Shown: positions 30,729-40,578, counted from the stretch's first letter. The stretch is 64,000 bases of DNA from Phenylobacterium sp. J367 (GCF_024699985.1 NZ_JAJONA010000001.1:744001-808000); one strand, 5' to 3'. Notes: generated by a model from the sequence alone, not told the origin. A program made the numbers and translations.

Positions 30729-30845
30729 GACTGCCTATCCCGTTGCTCCGCTCCCGGCCGGAATCTCTTGTTCTGGACCCCTGGCAGCCGGGTCGTGCCC
30801 CAAACTCCGTATGTTGTAAAGTGTTTTAAGTGTAATGTTCGACCG

Positions 30846-31618
30846 ATGACCGCCGAGCCCGTTTCCCCGACCGATCCGCGCCGCAGCCTGGAACTGCTCT
30901 GGGGGGCGGCAGGAACGCGGCCGCCGGGGCCCGAAGCCGAAGCTCAGCCTCGACGAGGTGATCGCCGCCGCCATCGCCCTGGCCGACGAGGAGGGGATCG
31001 AGGCGCTGTCCATGCGCCGGGTCGCCGAGAAGGTCGGGCTGTCGCCCATGGCGCTCTACACCTACGCGCCGTCCAAGGCGGAGTTCGTGGACCTGATGTA
31101 CGACCGGGCGCTGGCCGGGACGGCGGAGCCGCCGGCGTCCCCTCGCCGGCTGGCGCGCCAAGGCGGAGTTCCTGGCCCGCGAGCTCTGGGCGCTGGGGGC
31201 GAGGCACCCCTGGATGCTACGCCTGAGCAGCACCCGGCCGCCGCTGGGGCCCAACTTCCTGCAGCGGATGGAGACTTGGCTGAAGGTGTTCGACGGGGTC
31301 GGCCTGGACGAACTGGAGATGGAGCTCGTCGAAGGCCTGCTCACCGACTACGTCCGCGGGGCGATCCGCTCGGCCGTGGAGGCCCGCGAGGTGGAGCAGC
31401 GCACCGGCATCACCGACGAGCAGTGGATGGCGCTGGCCCAGCCGACCCTGGCCGAGATCCTCGAGCCGGACGCCTTCCCGGTCCTGCGCCGGGTGGGCGA
31501 GGCGATGAAGGCCGCCTACGGCCCGGTCTGGGAGCGGGAGCGCGGCTTCGAGTTCGGCCTGCAACGCGTGCTGGACGGGATCGAGGTGTTCATCGCGAGG
31601 AAGCGCGAGGAGGCGTAG
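30846..31618 (+). CDS. TetR family repressor (TetR class with TetR_C-like domain; frame broken twice)
   Basis: The DNA-binding helix-turn-helix reads IAAAIALADEEGIEALSMRR then VAEKVGLSPMALYTYAPSKA, followed by a large ligand-binding domain (METWLKVFDGVGLDELEMEL, GAIRSAVEAREVEQRTGITD). Restoring five G at 30901-30906 gives LLWGRQERGRRGPKPKLSLD, and removing one C near 31141 gives AEPPASLAGWRAKAEFLARE. About 256 residues when joined. It is divergent from the efflux operon, so it most likely represses it and responds to a pump substrate. The breaks look like sequence errors. Confidence 0.83.
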
Positions 31619-31666
31619 GGGTCTCAATATTCTTGTTTTGTTCTACCAGCCGCGACGCTAGTCTTC

Positions 31667-31713
31667 CCTCCTCTCCCCCGCGAAGCGGAGAGGGAGAGGG
31701 TAGGGAGAGGGCC
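31667..31713. repeat. Family-1 R-half at the left end of the DUF559 unit
   Basis: CCTCCTCTCCCCCGCGAAGC followed by GGAGAGGGAGAGGGTAGGGA and GAGGGCC. It abuts the DUF559 reading frame, and its terminal GGGAGAGGG lies a few bases upstream of the TTG start, so the repeat supplies the ribosome-binding site. The matching inverted copy is at 32083-32130. Confidence 0.9.
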
Positions 31714-32151
31714 TTGCTGACTCCGGCCGAGACCATCGCGAGGGCCAGGGAGCTCCGGCGAGACCACACGCGCGCCGAAGCCCGGCTTTGGAATGCGCTG
31801 CGGGCGCAGAGGCTCGGCGGGTGGAAGTGGAAGCGGCAGGTCCCGTTCGGGCCGTACTTCCTCGACTTCCTCTGTCGCGAGGCTGGTCTGGCGGTCGAGC
31901 TTGACGGCGGACAGCATTCGGAGACGGAGGCTTATGACGCGCAGCGCACGGCTTTCCTGCGGCGGCGCGGGCTGCGCGTGATCCGGTTCTGGAATTCCTA
32001 CGTCCTCGAGGATCGTGATTCCGTCTGCACCGAGATCCTCCGGGCCTGTGGCGGAGAGCGGGGCGAAGACGAGGCGCCGAAAGCCCTCTCCCTACCCTCT
32101 CCCTCTCCGCTTCGCGGGGGGAGAGGAGGTGAAGCAGAAAGCTCCAGCTAG
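31714..32151 (+). CDS. DUF559 domain endonuclease-like protein bracketed by inverted repeats
   Basis: The 145-residue product is a typical DUF559 protein (Vsr-like PD-(D/E)XK fold): ARELRRDHTRAEARLWNALR, QVPFGPYFLDFLCREAGL with the metal-binding Asp, VELDGGQHSETEAYDAQRTA with the Glu and Asp/Gln-His, and LRVIRFWNSYVLEDRDSV. The TTG start at 31714 directly follows repeat sequence that provides the Shine-Dalgarno. The last ~28 residues (KALSLPSPSPLRGGRGG and onward) are translated from the second repeat copy. Family members are predicted nucleases of unknown role. The gene plus inverted family-1 halves form a unit of about 465 bp. Confidence 0.88.
   Translation: MLTPAETIARARELRRDHTRAEARLWNALRAQRLGGWKWKRQVPFGPYFLDFLCREAGLAVELDGGQHSETEAYDAQRTAFLRRRGLRVIRFWNSYVLEDRDSVCTEILRACGGERGEDEAPKALSLPSPSPLRGGRGGEAESSS
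32083..32130. repeat. Family-1 F-half at the right end of the DUF559 unit
   Basis: Forward half with a CCGCTTCGCGGGG stem, the inverted counterpart of 31667-31713 (about 45 of 47 positions agree by eye). It is read in frame as the C-terminal tail of the DUF559 protein. Order is R-gene-F, opposite to the F-spacer-R order of the stand-alone elements. Confidence 0.9.
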
Positions 32152-32208
32152 TCGTCGCGCGCGCAAGCCAATAGGGTCCGCGCACCTTCCGTGCATTCGA
32201 GTGACCTG

Positions 32209-33861
32209 ATGAAAAAGCTCTTCCTCGGCGCGTGCGCGCTCAGCGTGCTGGCCGCCGTTTCCGCCCATGCCGCCGATCCGGTGGACGCCCAGCGCATGGT
32301 CGCCGACATCAAGACGCTGTCGTCCGACGAGTTCGAGGGCCGCGGGCCCGCGACCGAGGGCGAGAAGAAGACCGTCGCCTTCATCGCCGAGGAATTCCGC
32401 AAGGCCGGCCTGCAGCCCGGCGGCGACCTGAAGGACGGCAAGCGCGCCTGGACCCAGGACGTGCCGCTCGCCCGCTTCGCCACCAAGGGGCCGGTGGCCG
32501 TGAGCGTGACGGCCGGCGGGGCGACCCAGGCCTGGACCCAGGGCGAGCAGATCGCCATCCGCGCCGCCCAGACCGGCGTCGACCGCGTGACCGTCAAGGA
32601 CGCGCCGGTGGTCTTCGTGGGCTATGGCGTGACCGCGCCCGAGCGCAACTGGGACGACTTCAAGGGCGTCGACCTGAAGGGCAAGGTCGCCCTCGTCCTG
32701 GTCAATGACCCTGACTTCGAAACGGGTGAAGGCGACTTCGGCGGCAAGGCCATGACCTACTACGGCCGCTGGACCTACAAGTACGAGGAGGCCGCCAGGC
32801 AGGGCGCCATCGGCTTCCTGGTGATCCACGAGACCGCGCCGGCCTCCTACGGCTGGGCCACGGTGAAGAACTCCAACACCAACGAGATCTTCGACGTGAT
32901 CCGCCAGGACCCGACCAAGGCGCACGCCCCGCTGGAGGGCTGGGTGCAGCGGGAGAACGCCGTCGACCTGTTCCGCAAGGCCGGCCTCGACTTCGAGGCC
33001 CTGAAGAAGCAGGCCCAGACCCGCGACTTCAGGCCGGTGACGCTGAACGGCGTGACCTTCTCCACCGACTACGCGGTCGACGCCCAGAAGGTGGTGTCGA
33101 AGAACGTGGTCGCGGTCCTGCCCGGCAAGAGCCGGCCGGACGAGCGGGTGATCTACTCCGCCCACTGGGACCACCTGGGCGTCGGCCTGCCGGACGCCAG
33201 GGGCGACCGGATCTACAACGGCGCCGTCGACAATGCGTCGGGCACCGCCGCCCTGATCGAGCTCGGCCGCGCCTTCGCCAAGGGCCCGAGGCCCGCGCGC
33301 AGCATCGTCTTCCTGTCGGTGACCGCCGAGGAGAAGGGGCTGCTGGGCACGGAATACTACGCCGACAACCCGCTCTATCCGTTGGCCACCACGGTGGCGG
33401 ACCTGAACATGGACGGCATGAACCTGCTGGGTCCGACCAAGGACGTGACCATGTCGGGCGATGCGCCGCTGACGCTGCAGGACGACCTGATCAAGCTGGC
33501 CGGCGAACGCGGCCTGACCTTCACCCCGGACCCGAACCCGCAGGCGGGCAGCTTCTACCGCTCGGACCACTTCCCCTTCGCCAAGCGCGGCGTGCCGGCG
33601 ATCTCGTTCGGCGCGGGCGAGGACCTGGCGAACGGCGGCCGGGCGGCTGGCAAGGCGGCCGCCGACGCCTACATCAAGGACAAGTACCACCAGCCGGCCG
33701 ACGAGTACGACCCGAACTGGAACCTGACCGGCCTCACCCAGGAGGTCGGCCTGTTCTACGAGATGGGCCGCCGCCTGGCGAACTCGACCGCCTGGCCGGA
33801 GTGGAAGGAAGGCGCCGAGTTCAAGGCCGAGCGGGACAAGACCAGGGCGCAGCGCAAATAG
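32209..33861 (+). CDS. M28 family zinc metallopeptidase, exported
   Basis: A Sec signal peptide (MKKLFLGACALSVLAAVSAHA, cleaved near residue 22) directs it to the periplasm or outside. The protein has a PA-domain insert (VVFVGYGVTAPERNWDDFKG) and the M28 dizinc site: SAHWDHLGVG (His), AVDNASGTAAL (Asp), FLSVTAEEKGLLGTEYYA (Glu pair), and ADLNMDGMN plus SDHFPFAKRG (Asp and His). At 550 residues it resembles bacterial aminopeptidases/glutamate carboxypeptidase-like enzymes that release N-terminal residues from peptides. The frame is intact. I chose ATG 32209 because it gives the signal peptide. Confidence 0.92.
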   Translation: MKKLFLGACALSVLAAVSAHAADPVDAQRMVADIKTLSSDEFEGRGPATEGEKKTVAFIAEEFRKAGLQPGGDLKDGKRAWTQDVPLARFATKGPVAVSVTAGGATQAWTQGEQIAIRAAQTGVDRVTVKDAPVVFVGYGVTAPERNWDDFKGVDLKGKVALVLVNDPDFETGEGDFGGKAMTYYGRWTYKYEEAARQGAIGFLVIHETAPASYGWATVKNSNTNEIFDVIRQDPTKAHAPLEGWVQRENAVDLFRKAGLDFEALKKQAQTRDFRPVTLNGVTFSTDYAVDAQKVVSKNVVAVLPGKSRPDERVIYSAHWDHLGVGLPDARGDRIYNGAVDNASGTAALIELGRAFAKGPRPARSIVFLSVTAEEKGLLGTEYYADNPLYPLATTVADLNMDGMNLLGPTKDVTMSGDAPLTLQDDLIKLAGERGLTFTPDPNPQAGSFYRSDHFPFAKRGVPAISFGAGEDLANGGRAAGKAAADAYIKDKYHQPADEYDPNWNLTGLTQEVGLFYEMGRRLANSTAWPEWKEGAEFKAERDKTRAQRK

Positions 33862-33875
33862 GGGGACGTGGGGCG

Positions 33876-34696
33876 ATGGCGGGCGGCGTGATCCGGACGG
33901 GCATCGGGGGCTGGACCTTCGAGCCCTGGCGCGGGGTCTTCTATCCGAAGGGCCTGAAGCACGCGGCCGAACTGGAGTACGCGGCCGCCCACCTCGCCAC
34001 CATCGAGATCAACGGGACCTACTACTCCAGCTTCAAGCCGGAGAGCTGGGCCAAGTGGAAGGCGGCGACGCCGGACGGTTTCAAGTTCGCGGTGAAGGCC
34101 TCGCGGTTCTGCACGAACCGCAAGGTGCTCTCCGACGGCAAGAGCTCCATGGAGATCTTCCTGAACCAGGGGCTGACCGAGCTGGGCGACCGGCTCGGTC
34201 CGATCCTGTGGCAGTTCGCGCCGACCAAGAAGTTCGACCGGGACGAATTTGCCGGGTTCCTGGCGCTGCTGCCGGAACGCCTGGAGGGCCTGCCGCTGAA
34301 GCATGTCGTCGAAGTGCGGAATGCGACCTTCGCCGACGAGAAGTTCGTCCGGCTGTGCCGCGACCACAATGTGGCGATCTGCAACTCCGAGAACGAGAAC
34401 TACCCCCTACATCCCCGACGTCACGGCCGACTTCGTCTACATGCGGCTGCTCTCGGCCGACGACGAGATCGAGACCGGCTACACGCCGGCCGAGCTCGAC
34501 CTGTGGGCCGGACGGTTCAGGGAATATGCCTCGGGCGCCGTGCCGGCGGACTTCCGCCCCCCTCGACCGGACGGGCCTGCCCGAGACGCCCCGGGACGTC
34601 TACGCCTACGTGATCCACGAAGGAAAGGTGCGCGCCCCGCGCGCGGCGATGGAGCTCCAGGCCCGGTGCGGCGGCCTGCCTGCCCACACTTCATAG
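33876..34696 (+). CDS. DUF72 (YecE-like) protein (frame broken twice)
   Basis: The TIM-barrel DUF72 signature is clear: TGIGGWTFEPWRGVFYPKGL, IEINGTYYSSFKPESWAKWK, FKFAVKASRFCTN, GPILWQFAPTKKFD, HVVEVRNATF, and VYMRLLSADDE. The biochemical role of the family is not established. The frame breaks in ACCCCCT near 34405 (removing a C gives NYPYIPDVTADFVYM) and again at six C near 34557-34562 (five C gives DFRPLDRTGLPETP). After repair it is about 272 residues. Both breaks look like sequence errors. Confidence 0.85.
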
Positions 34697-34715
34697 AATA
34701 ACGCAACAACTAATC

Positions 34716-34744
34716 TTGACATATAACGTTGTCATGCTTATTAT
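34716..34744 (+). promoter_or_regulatory. Strong sigma-70-like promoter with overlapping inverted repeat
   Basis: TTGACA (34716-34721), 17 bases, and TATTAT (34739-34744) are 11 of 12 matches to the housekeeping consensus in an AT-rich patch of an otherwise very GC-rich sequence. An inverted repeat TGACA-N8-TGTCA (34717-34734) overlaps the -35 box. It lies about 230 bp before the flagellin gene. A short inverted repeat ATTGCC-N8-GGCAAT (34757-34776) follows and could be an attenuator or operator. Confidence 0.5.
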
Positions 34745-34880
34745 TGCCCGGCAGCTATTGCCCATTGCTAGGCAATTCTGATTCAGGTCGGCATTTCGTG
34801 CCGCGACAACTTGATTCAGCTGGGCGCTAACTGCCCACCATTCCCCCTTTGCCGGGAAGTTTTGGCCGATCGGCGTTCTT

Positions 34881-34897
34881 CTGGCCCGGCCCTTGCG
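34881..34897 (+). promoter_or_regulatory. Candidate sigma-54 promoter of the flagellin gene
   Basis: CTGGCCCGGCCCTTGCG fits the -24/-12 consensus TGGCACG-N4-TTGCW, with the invariant GG (34883-34884) and GC (34895-34896) ten bases apart. Caulobacter flagellin genes are transcribed by sigma-54 with the activator FlbD, so this site 80 bp before the start is expected. A possible FlbD (ftr-like) motif TTTGCCGGGAAGTTTTGGCC lies just upstream at about 34847-34866; that reading is weaker. Confidence 0.6.
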
Positions 34898-34976
34898 ATG
34901 CGTGAAGCGGGCAAAACGTCCCCGGCCGTCAAAACGACGGCTGGTTCATAACCCTAAAAGAAAGGGCCCGCTCTTC

Positions 34977-35811
34977 ATGCCTATGAACAGCGTCAACACC
35001 AACGTGGGGGGCGATGGCCGCCCTCCAGAACCTGAACGCGACCAACGCCGACCTGGCGACTACCCAGGCCCGGATCAACACCGGCAAGAGGGTTGGCAGC
35101 GTGAAGGACAATGGCGCCATCTGGGCCATTGCCCAAAACCAGCGCGCCACCTCCAACTCGCTGAACGCCGTCAAGGAGTCGCTGCAACGCGGTCAATCGA
35201 CCGTCGACGTGGCCGTCTCCGCCGGCGAAAGCATCTCCGACCTCCTGATCCTGATGAAGGAAAAGGCGCTGGCGGCGTCCGACAGCTCGCTGGACTCCAA
35301 CAGCCGCACGGCGCTGAACGACGACTTCATCTCGCTCCGCGACCAGATCACCAAGGCCGTGGACAACGCCATCTTCAACGGCGCCAACATGATCATGTCG
35401 GGCGGCACCACCGTCGAGGCCCTGGCCAATGCGGACGCCAGCTCGGTGATCACGGTCATGGCCCAGGACCTGTCGCTCGGCGGCACGGTCATGGGGTCTC
35501 TCTCCTCCACCTCCTCGATCAGCACCGCGTCTGCGGCCGCCTCGATGATCGCCACGCTCAACACCGCGATCATCAACGTCTCCAGCTCGCTCTCCAAGCT
35601 GGGCACGGGCTCGAAGTCGCTGGGCTCGCACCTGGACTTCGTGATGAAGCTCCAGGACACCCTGGACGCCGGGGTCGGCAACCTTGTCGACGCGGACCTC
35701 GCGAAGGAAAGCGCCAAGCTACAGTCGCTGCAGACCAAGCAGCAGCTGGGCATCCAGGCGCTCTCGATCGCCAACCAGGCGTCGTCCACCCTCCTGAGCC
35801 TCTTCAGGTAA
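34977..35811 (+). CDS. Flagellin (frame broken once near the start)
   Basis: The filament subunit, secreted by the flagellar export apparatus. The N-terminus reads [11 protein letters not shown] then [20 protein letters not shown], and the C-terminus [32 protein letters not shown]; both are the conserved D0/D1 helices of Caulobacter FljK/FljL-type flagellins. About 277 residues with a short variable middle, the small size typical of that group. The frame breaks at six G (35006-35011; five G gives NTNVGAMAALQ). No other flagellar gene is present in the window, so this is an isolated flagellin locus. Confidence 0.93.
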
Positions 35812-35997
35812 GGACGACCTCGTCCCACCGGCGTCCGCGAGGCCCCGCAAGGGTCGCGCGGCGTCCGGCGGGGCGGCGATCTTCAGGCAAGCCTACTGCC
35901 GCCGGGCGCCGCCATGCGCCCGGCGGTCGCTTCTTGACCTCCCCCGCGTCAGGGCGGCGTCCTTCTGGCCAACCAGACGACGTAAAGGGAGGCGAAG

Positions 35998-36909
35998 ATG
36001 GCCGAATTCCAGATGGACGACCTGATGTTCCGGCCCGGCCTGATGAAGGGCCAGCGGGTGCTGATCACCGGCGGCGGCACGGGACTGGGCAAGGTGATGG
36101 CCGAGGCCTGCCTGATGCTGGGCGCCGAGGTCTATATCTGGGGCCGCCGCGGCAACGTCATCGAGGACGCGGCGAAGGAGCTGATGGACGCCCACGGCGG
36201 CAAGGTCGTCGGCCGGGCCTGCGACATCCGCGTGCCGGAAGCCATCCACGAGGCCATGGACGAGATCTGGGCCGACGGCGGGGCGCTCACCGGCCTGGTC
36301 AACAACGCCGCCGGCAACTTCATCAGCCGCACCGAGGACCTGTCGGCGCGCGGCTTCGACGCCATCTCCAACATCGTCTTCCGCGGCTCGTTCTTCGTGA
36401 CCCTGGACGCCGGCAAGCGCTGGCTGGCCGAGGGTAAGCGCGCCTCGGTCGTGTCGATCCTGACGACCTGGGTCTGGAACGGCGGTCCGTTCACGGTGCC
36501 GTCGGCCATGTCCAAGGCCGGGCTCAACGTCATGACCCAGTCGCTGGCCGTGGAGTGGGGCAACCGCGGGATCCGCTTCAACGCCATCGCGCCCGGCCCC
36601 TTCCCCACCGAGGGGATGAGCGCGCGCCTGAACCCCGGCGGCCAGAACCGCATGCCGGAGGCGGCCGATCCGCTGGTGCCGCTGAACCGCAACGGCGAGA
36701 TGCGGGAGCTCGCCAACCTGGCGGTCTATCTGCTCGATCCCGGCTCGGCCTACGTCAACGGCCAGACCATCGCCATCGACGGCGGGGCCCACCTGCAGGG
36801 CGGCGGCGGCTTCGCCAGGCTGGCCGGCTGGGGCGACAAGGAGTGGGAGGAGGCGCGCAACGCCATCCGCGCCACCAACGAGAAGGACCGCGCCCAAAGG
36901 ACGGTCTGA
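35998..36909 (+). CDS. SDR oxidoreductase of the 2,4-dienoyl-CoA reductase type
   Basis: The Rossmann motif VLITGGGTGLGKVMAEACL binds NADP(H), and LTGLVNNAAGNF is the conserved NNAAG. The usual YxxxK catalytic pair is replaced: the segment reads VPSAMSKAGLNVMTQSLAVE, with Ser where Tyr is normal and the Lys kept. The same Ser/Lys arrangement is found in mitochondrial 2,4-dienoyl-CoA reductase (DECR), which acts in oxidation of unsaturated fatty acids. At 303 residues, size and RFNAIAPGPFPTEG also fit DECR. ATG at 35998 follows AAAGGGAGGCGAAG. A TetR gene follows. Confidence 0.87.
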   Translation: MAEFQMDDLMFRPGLMKGQRVLITGGGTGLGKVMAEACLMLGAEVYIWGRRGNVIEDAAKELMDAHGGKVVGRACDIRVPEAIHEAMDEIWADGGALTGLVNNAAGNFISRTEDLSARGFDAISNIVFRGSFFVTLDAGKRWLAEGKRASVVSILTTWVWNGGPFTVPSAMSKAGLNVMTQSLAVEWGNRGIRFNAIAPGPFPTEGMSARLNPGGQNRMPEAADPLVPLNRNGEMRELANLAVYLLDPGSAYVNGQTIAIDGGAHLQGGGGFARLAGWGDKEWEEARNAIRATNEKDRAQRTV

Positions 36910-36955
36910 CCGCACGCCGAACGCGGAGGTTGGCGTCCCCGGACTTCCGGTCCTA

Positions 36956-36988
36956 ATATGACTCGCGTCATTTTTGAGTCCGCGTCAG
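36956..36988. promoter_or_regulatory. Candidate double operator before the TetR gene
   Basis: ATGAC-TCGC-GTCAT is an inverted repeat, and a second related copy TGAGTCCGCGTCA follows after about 4 bases (both share TGASTC and CGCGTCA). They end a few bases before the ATG at 36995. The placement suggests autoregulation by the TetR protein encoded just downstream. Confidence 0.5.
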
Positions 36989-36994
36989 AGGTCC

Positions 36995-37612
36995 ATGTCC
37001 CAGGTCGCCTATCTCCCGGTCGGCAAGCGTGAGCAGACCAAGGTCCAGAACCGCCAGGCGATCCTGGATGCGGCGCGCGAGGTGTTCGGCGAGCTCGGCT
37101 ACGAGACGGCGACGGTGCGCGACATCATCCGGCGCACAGGCCTCGCGGCCGGCACCTTCTACAACTACTACCGCTCGAAGGAGGAGGTGTTCGCCGCCCT
37201 GGCGGACGACGGCGCCCGGCGCTTCTCCCCCGTGCTCAAGAAGCTCAGGGCCGAGAAGCCGGGCCTGGAAGGCTTCATCCGCGCCGCGCTCGAGGCCTAT
37301 TTCCGGTTCATGGCCGACGAGCACATCAGCTGGGCCGCCCGCCGGCCGCCCGGTGAGGCCCTGCCGCATGTCCATGGCGAGACGCCGGAGATGGCGGCGG
37401 TGTTCGCCGAGGTGCGCGACGCCATGCAGAGCGCGATCGCCCGCCATGACGGCCCCGCGGCGGACCTCGACTACATGGCCGCCGCCTGCATCGCCATCGC
37501 CCGCGAGGTCGGCGACAAGATGCTGAGCCGCCGGCCGGTCGACGTGGAGGGCGCGGTGGAGTTCGCCACCGCCATGATCCTCGGCGGCCTGCGCGGCCTG
37601 CCGAAGGCCTAG
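36995..37612 (+). CDS. TetR/AcrR family transcriptional regulator
   Basis: The helix-turn-helix is NRQAILDAAREVFGELGYET, then ATVRDIIRRTGLAAGTFYNY and [19 protein letters not shown], a standard TetR N-terminal domain. The helical ligand domain that follows has FIRAALEAYFRFMADEHISW and MAAACIAIAREVGDKMLSRR. 205 residues from ATG 36995 (MSQVAYLPVGKREQTK). The SDR, esterase and quinone oxidoreductase genes around it on the same strand are likely targets. The ligand may be an acyl-CoA or a lipophilic compound; that is inference. Confidence 0.88.
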   Translation: MSQVAYLPVGKREQTKVQNRQAILDAAREVFGELGYETATVRDIIRRTGLAAGTFYNYYRSKEEVFAALADDGARRFSPVLKKLRAEKPGLEGFIRAALEAYFRFMADEHISWAARRPPGEALPHVHGETPEMAAVFAEVRDAMQSAIARHDGPAADLDYMAAACIAIAREVGDKMLSRRPVDVEGAVEFATAMILGGLRGLPKA

Positions 37613-37685
37613 GGCCGATGGCGGGACGCGCCCAGCGGCTCGTCGTCCGCGCTCTCCTCTCGCTCCCCCGCCCCTGCTCAGGCTG

Positions 37686-38660
<975 letters not shown>

Positions 38661-38661
<1 letters not shown>

Positions 38662-39641
38662 TGCGTGCGCTCGTCGTGGAACGCCTCGCGCCGGAGTACG
38701 CCGGCTGCGGGGTGAAGGAGATCCCGACCCCGGAGCCGGGACCCGGCGAGGTCCGCATCCGGGTCCGCGCCTCGGCGGTGAACTTCCCCGACCTGATGCA
38801 GACGCGGGGCGAGCACCAGCACAAGCCGCCCGTCCCCTTCACGCCCGGCATGGAGCTGGCCGGCGAGATCGACGCCGTGGGCGAGGGCGTCACCGCCTGG
38901 AAGGAAGGCGACGCGGTCGCCGGCGGCGGCCGGGGCGGCATGGCGGAGTATGCGGTGCTGCCGGCGGCGGGGCTGCACCGCGTGCCGCCGGGCATGAGCT
39001 TCAGCCAGGCGGCCGGCTATCCGGTGGCCTACCTCACGGCCTATGTGGCGCTGGAGCGCTGCGCGCGGATGCAGGCCGGCGAATGGCTGCTGGTGCACGG
39101 CGCGGCCGGCGGCGTGGGCCTCGCCGCCGTCGACCTCGGCCAGATCATGGGCGCGAAGGTGATCGCCGCCTCGGCCTCCGACGCGAAGCTGGCGGTGATC
39201 GCCCAGGAGTATGCGCCCGAGGCGACGGTGAATGTCACGGGCGGCTTCCGCGAACGGGTGAAGGAGATCACCGGCGGCAAGGGCGCGGACGTGATCTACG
39301 ACCCCGTGGGCGGCGACGTCTTCGACGAGTCGATCCGCTGCATCGCGTTCGGCGGCCGCATCCTCTCCATCGGCTTCACCTCGGGCCGCCTGCCGGTGCT
39401 GCCGGTGAACATCGCCCTCATCAAGGGCTTCTCGGTGATGGGGGTCCGGGCCGGCGAATACGGCCGCCAGTTCCCCGAGAAGGGCCGCGAGAACCACGAA
39501 GCGATCTGGCGGCTGGCCGAGGAGGGCAAGGTCCGCCCGCGGGTGGACAAGGAATACGCGCTGGACGACTGGCGGGCGGCGTTTGACTCGCTCGCTGACC
39601 GGAAGGTCATCGGCAAGACGATCGTCAGGCCGGATCTGTAG
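38661..39641 (+). CDS. NADPH:quinone oxidoreductase-like zinc-free MDR protein
   Basis: The 326-residue enzyme is a medium-chain dehydrogenase/reductase: GroES-like N-terminal domain (VNFPDLMQTRGEHQHKPPVP, PFTPGMELAGEIDAVGEGV), then the Rossmann motif LLVHGAAGGVGLAAVDLGQ, and DVIYDPVGGDVFDESIRC, the signature of QorA-like enzymes that lack the structural zinc cysteines. It reduces quinones or enones with NADPH. ATG 38661 overlaps the esterase stop. A family-1 repeat follows the stop. Confidence 0.9.
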
Positions 39642-39645
39642 CTTC

Positions 39646-39777
39646 GCCCTCTCCCTACCCTCTCCCTCTCCGCTTCGCGGGGGGAGAGGAGTGGCGCTTT
39701 GAGGCCAAGCCATAACCTCCTCTCCCCCGACCCCGGCGCAAGCCGGGGGAAGAGAGGGAGAGGGTAGGGAGAGGGCT
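39646..39777. repeat. Family-1 paired hairpin element with swapped stem (copy K)
   Basis: The forward half carries CCGCTTCGCGG; the inverted half has the family-2 variant stem ACCCCGGCGCAAGCCGGGGG in family-1 flanks, as in copy C. It lies between two plus-strand genes (quinone oxidoreductase and map). Confidence 0.88.
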
Positions 39778-39827
39778 TTCGGCGCGAGGCAACTCGCGCG
39801 ACTATCCGTTCCGAAGGAGCCCGCCCC

Positions 39828-40578
39828 ATGACCATCGGCAGCGAGGAAGAGCTGGAGAAGCTGAAGGCGGCGGGGAAGCTCGTCGCCCGCACGCTGGCGG
39901 CCATGGGCAAGGCGCTGGAGCCCGGGATCACCACCCGCGAGCTGGACGCCCTGGGGCGGAAGATGCTGGAGGATGCGGGCGCCCGCCCGGCGCCGGAGCT
40001 CTCCTACAACTTCCCGGGCGCGACCTGCATCTCGGTGGCCCCCCGACTGCGCCCACGGGATCCCCAGCGACCGCCGGGTGGAAGCCGGCGACCTGATCAA
40101 TATCGACGTCTCGGCCGAGCTGGACGGCTTCTTCGCCGACACCGGGGCCTCCTTCGCCGTCCCGCCGGTGACGCCGAAGGTGGAGCGCCTGTGCCGCGAT
40201 GGCCGCCGGGCGCTGTGGGCCGGCATCCGCCAGGTGCGGGCGGGCGCGGAGCTCGGCGCCATCGGCAAATCCATCGAGGCCTTCGCGACGAAGAACGGCT
40301 ACACGCTGGTGAAGAACCTCGCGAGCCACGGGGTCGGCGCGTCCCTCCACGAGGACCCAACGGAGATCGCCACCTGGCACGACCGGTCCGAGCGCCGGAA
40401 GATCCACGATGGCCTGGTGTTCACGATCGAGCCCTTCCTGTCGCTGGGCGCCGACTGGGTCGAGGAGGCCGACGACGGCTGGACCCTCTTCCCGCCGGCC
40501 GGCCAGCCCACCGTGCAGTACGAGCACACCCTGGTCGCCACGCCGCGCGGCGCCGTGGTGCTCACCCTCGCCGATTGA
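39828..40578 (+). CDS. map: Type I methionine aminopeptidase (frame broken once)
   Basis: It removes the initiator methionine in the cytoplasm. The metal-binding residues are seen in GDLINIDVSAELDGFFADTG (Asp, Asp), NLASHGVGASLHEDP (His), FTIEPFLSLG (Glu) and QPTVQYEHTLVAT (Glu). The frame breaks at six C (40038-40043); five C gives CISVAPDCAHGIPSDRR. About 249 residues after repair. The sequence departs somewhat from E. coli Map and has no N-terminal zinc-finger extension. The last map gene before rpmH on this strand. Confidence 0.9.

Noticed and set aside
30716..30845. Prophage or integrative element attachment site
   Set aside because: No integrase, phage gene or tRNA nearby, and codon use does not change across the region.
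31619..32151. TetR gene extended into the DUF559 frame as a single large protein (open frame 30958-32151)
   Set aside because: The TetR frame is shifted at two places and ends at 31618 when repaired; the DUF559 part has its own repeat-borne Shine-Dalgarno and TTG start.
34697..34976. Small peptide gene before flagellin (ATG at 34734)
   Set aside because: The frame is only 15 codons, has no Shine-Dalgarno, and overlaps the -10 region of the promoter.
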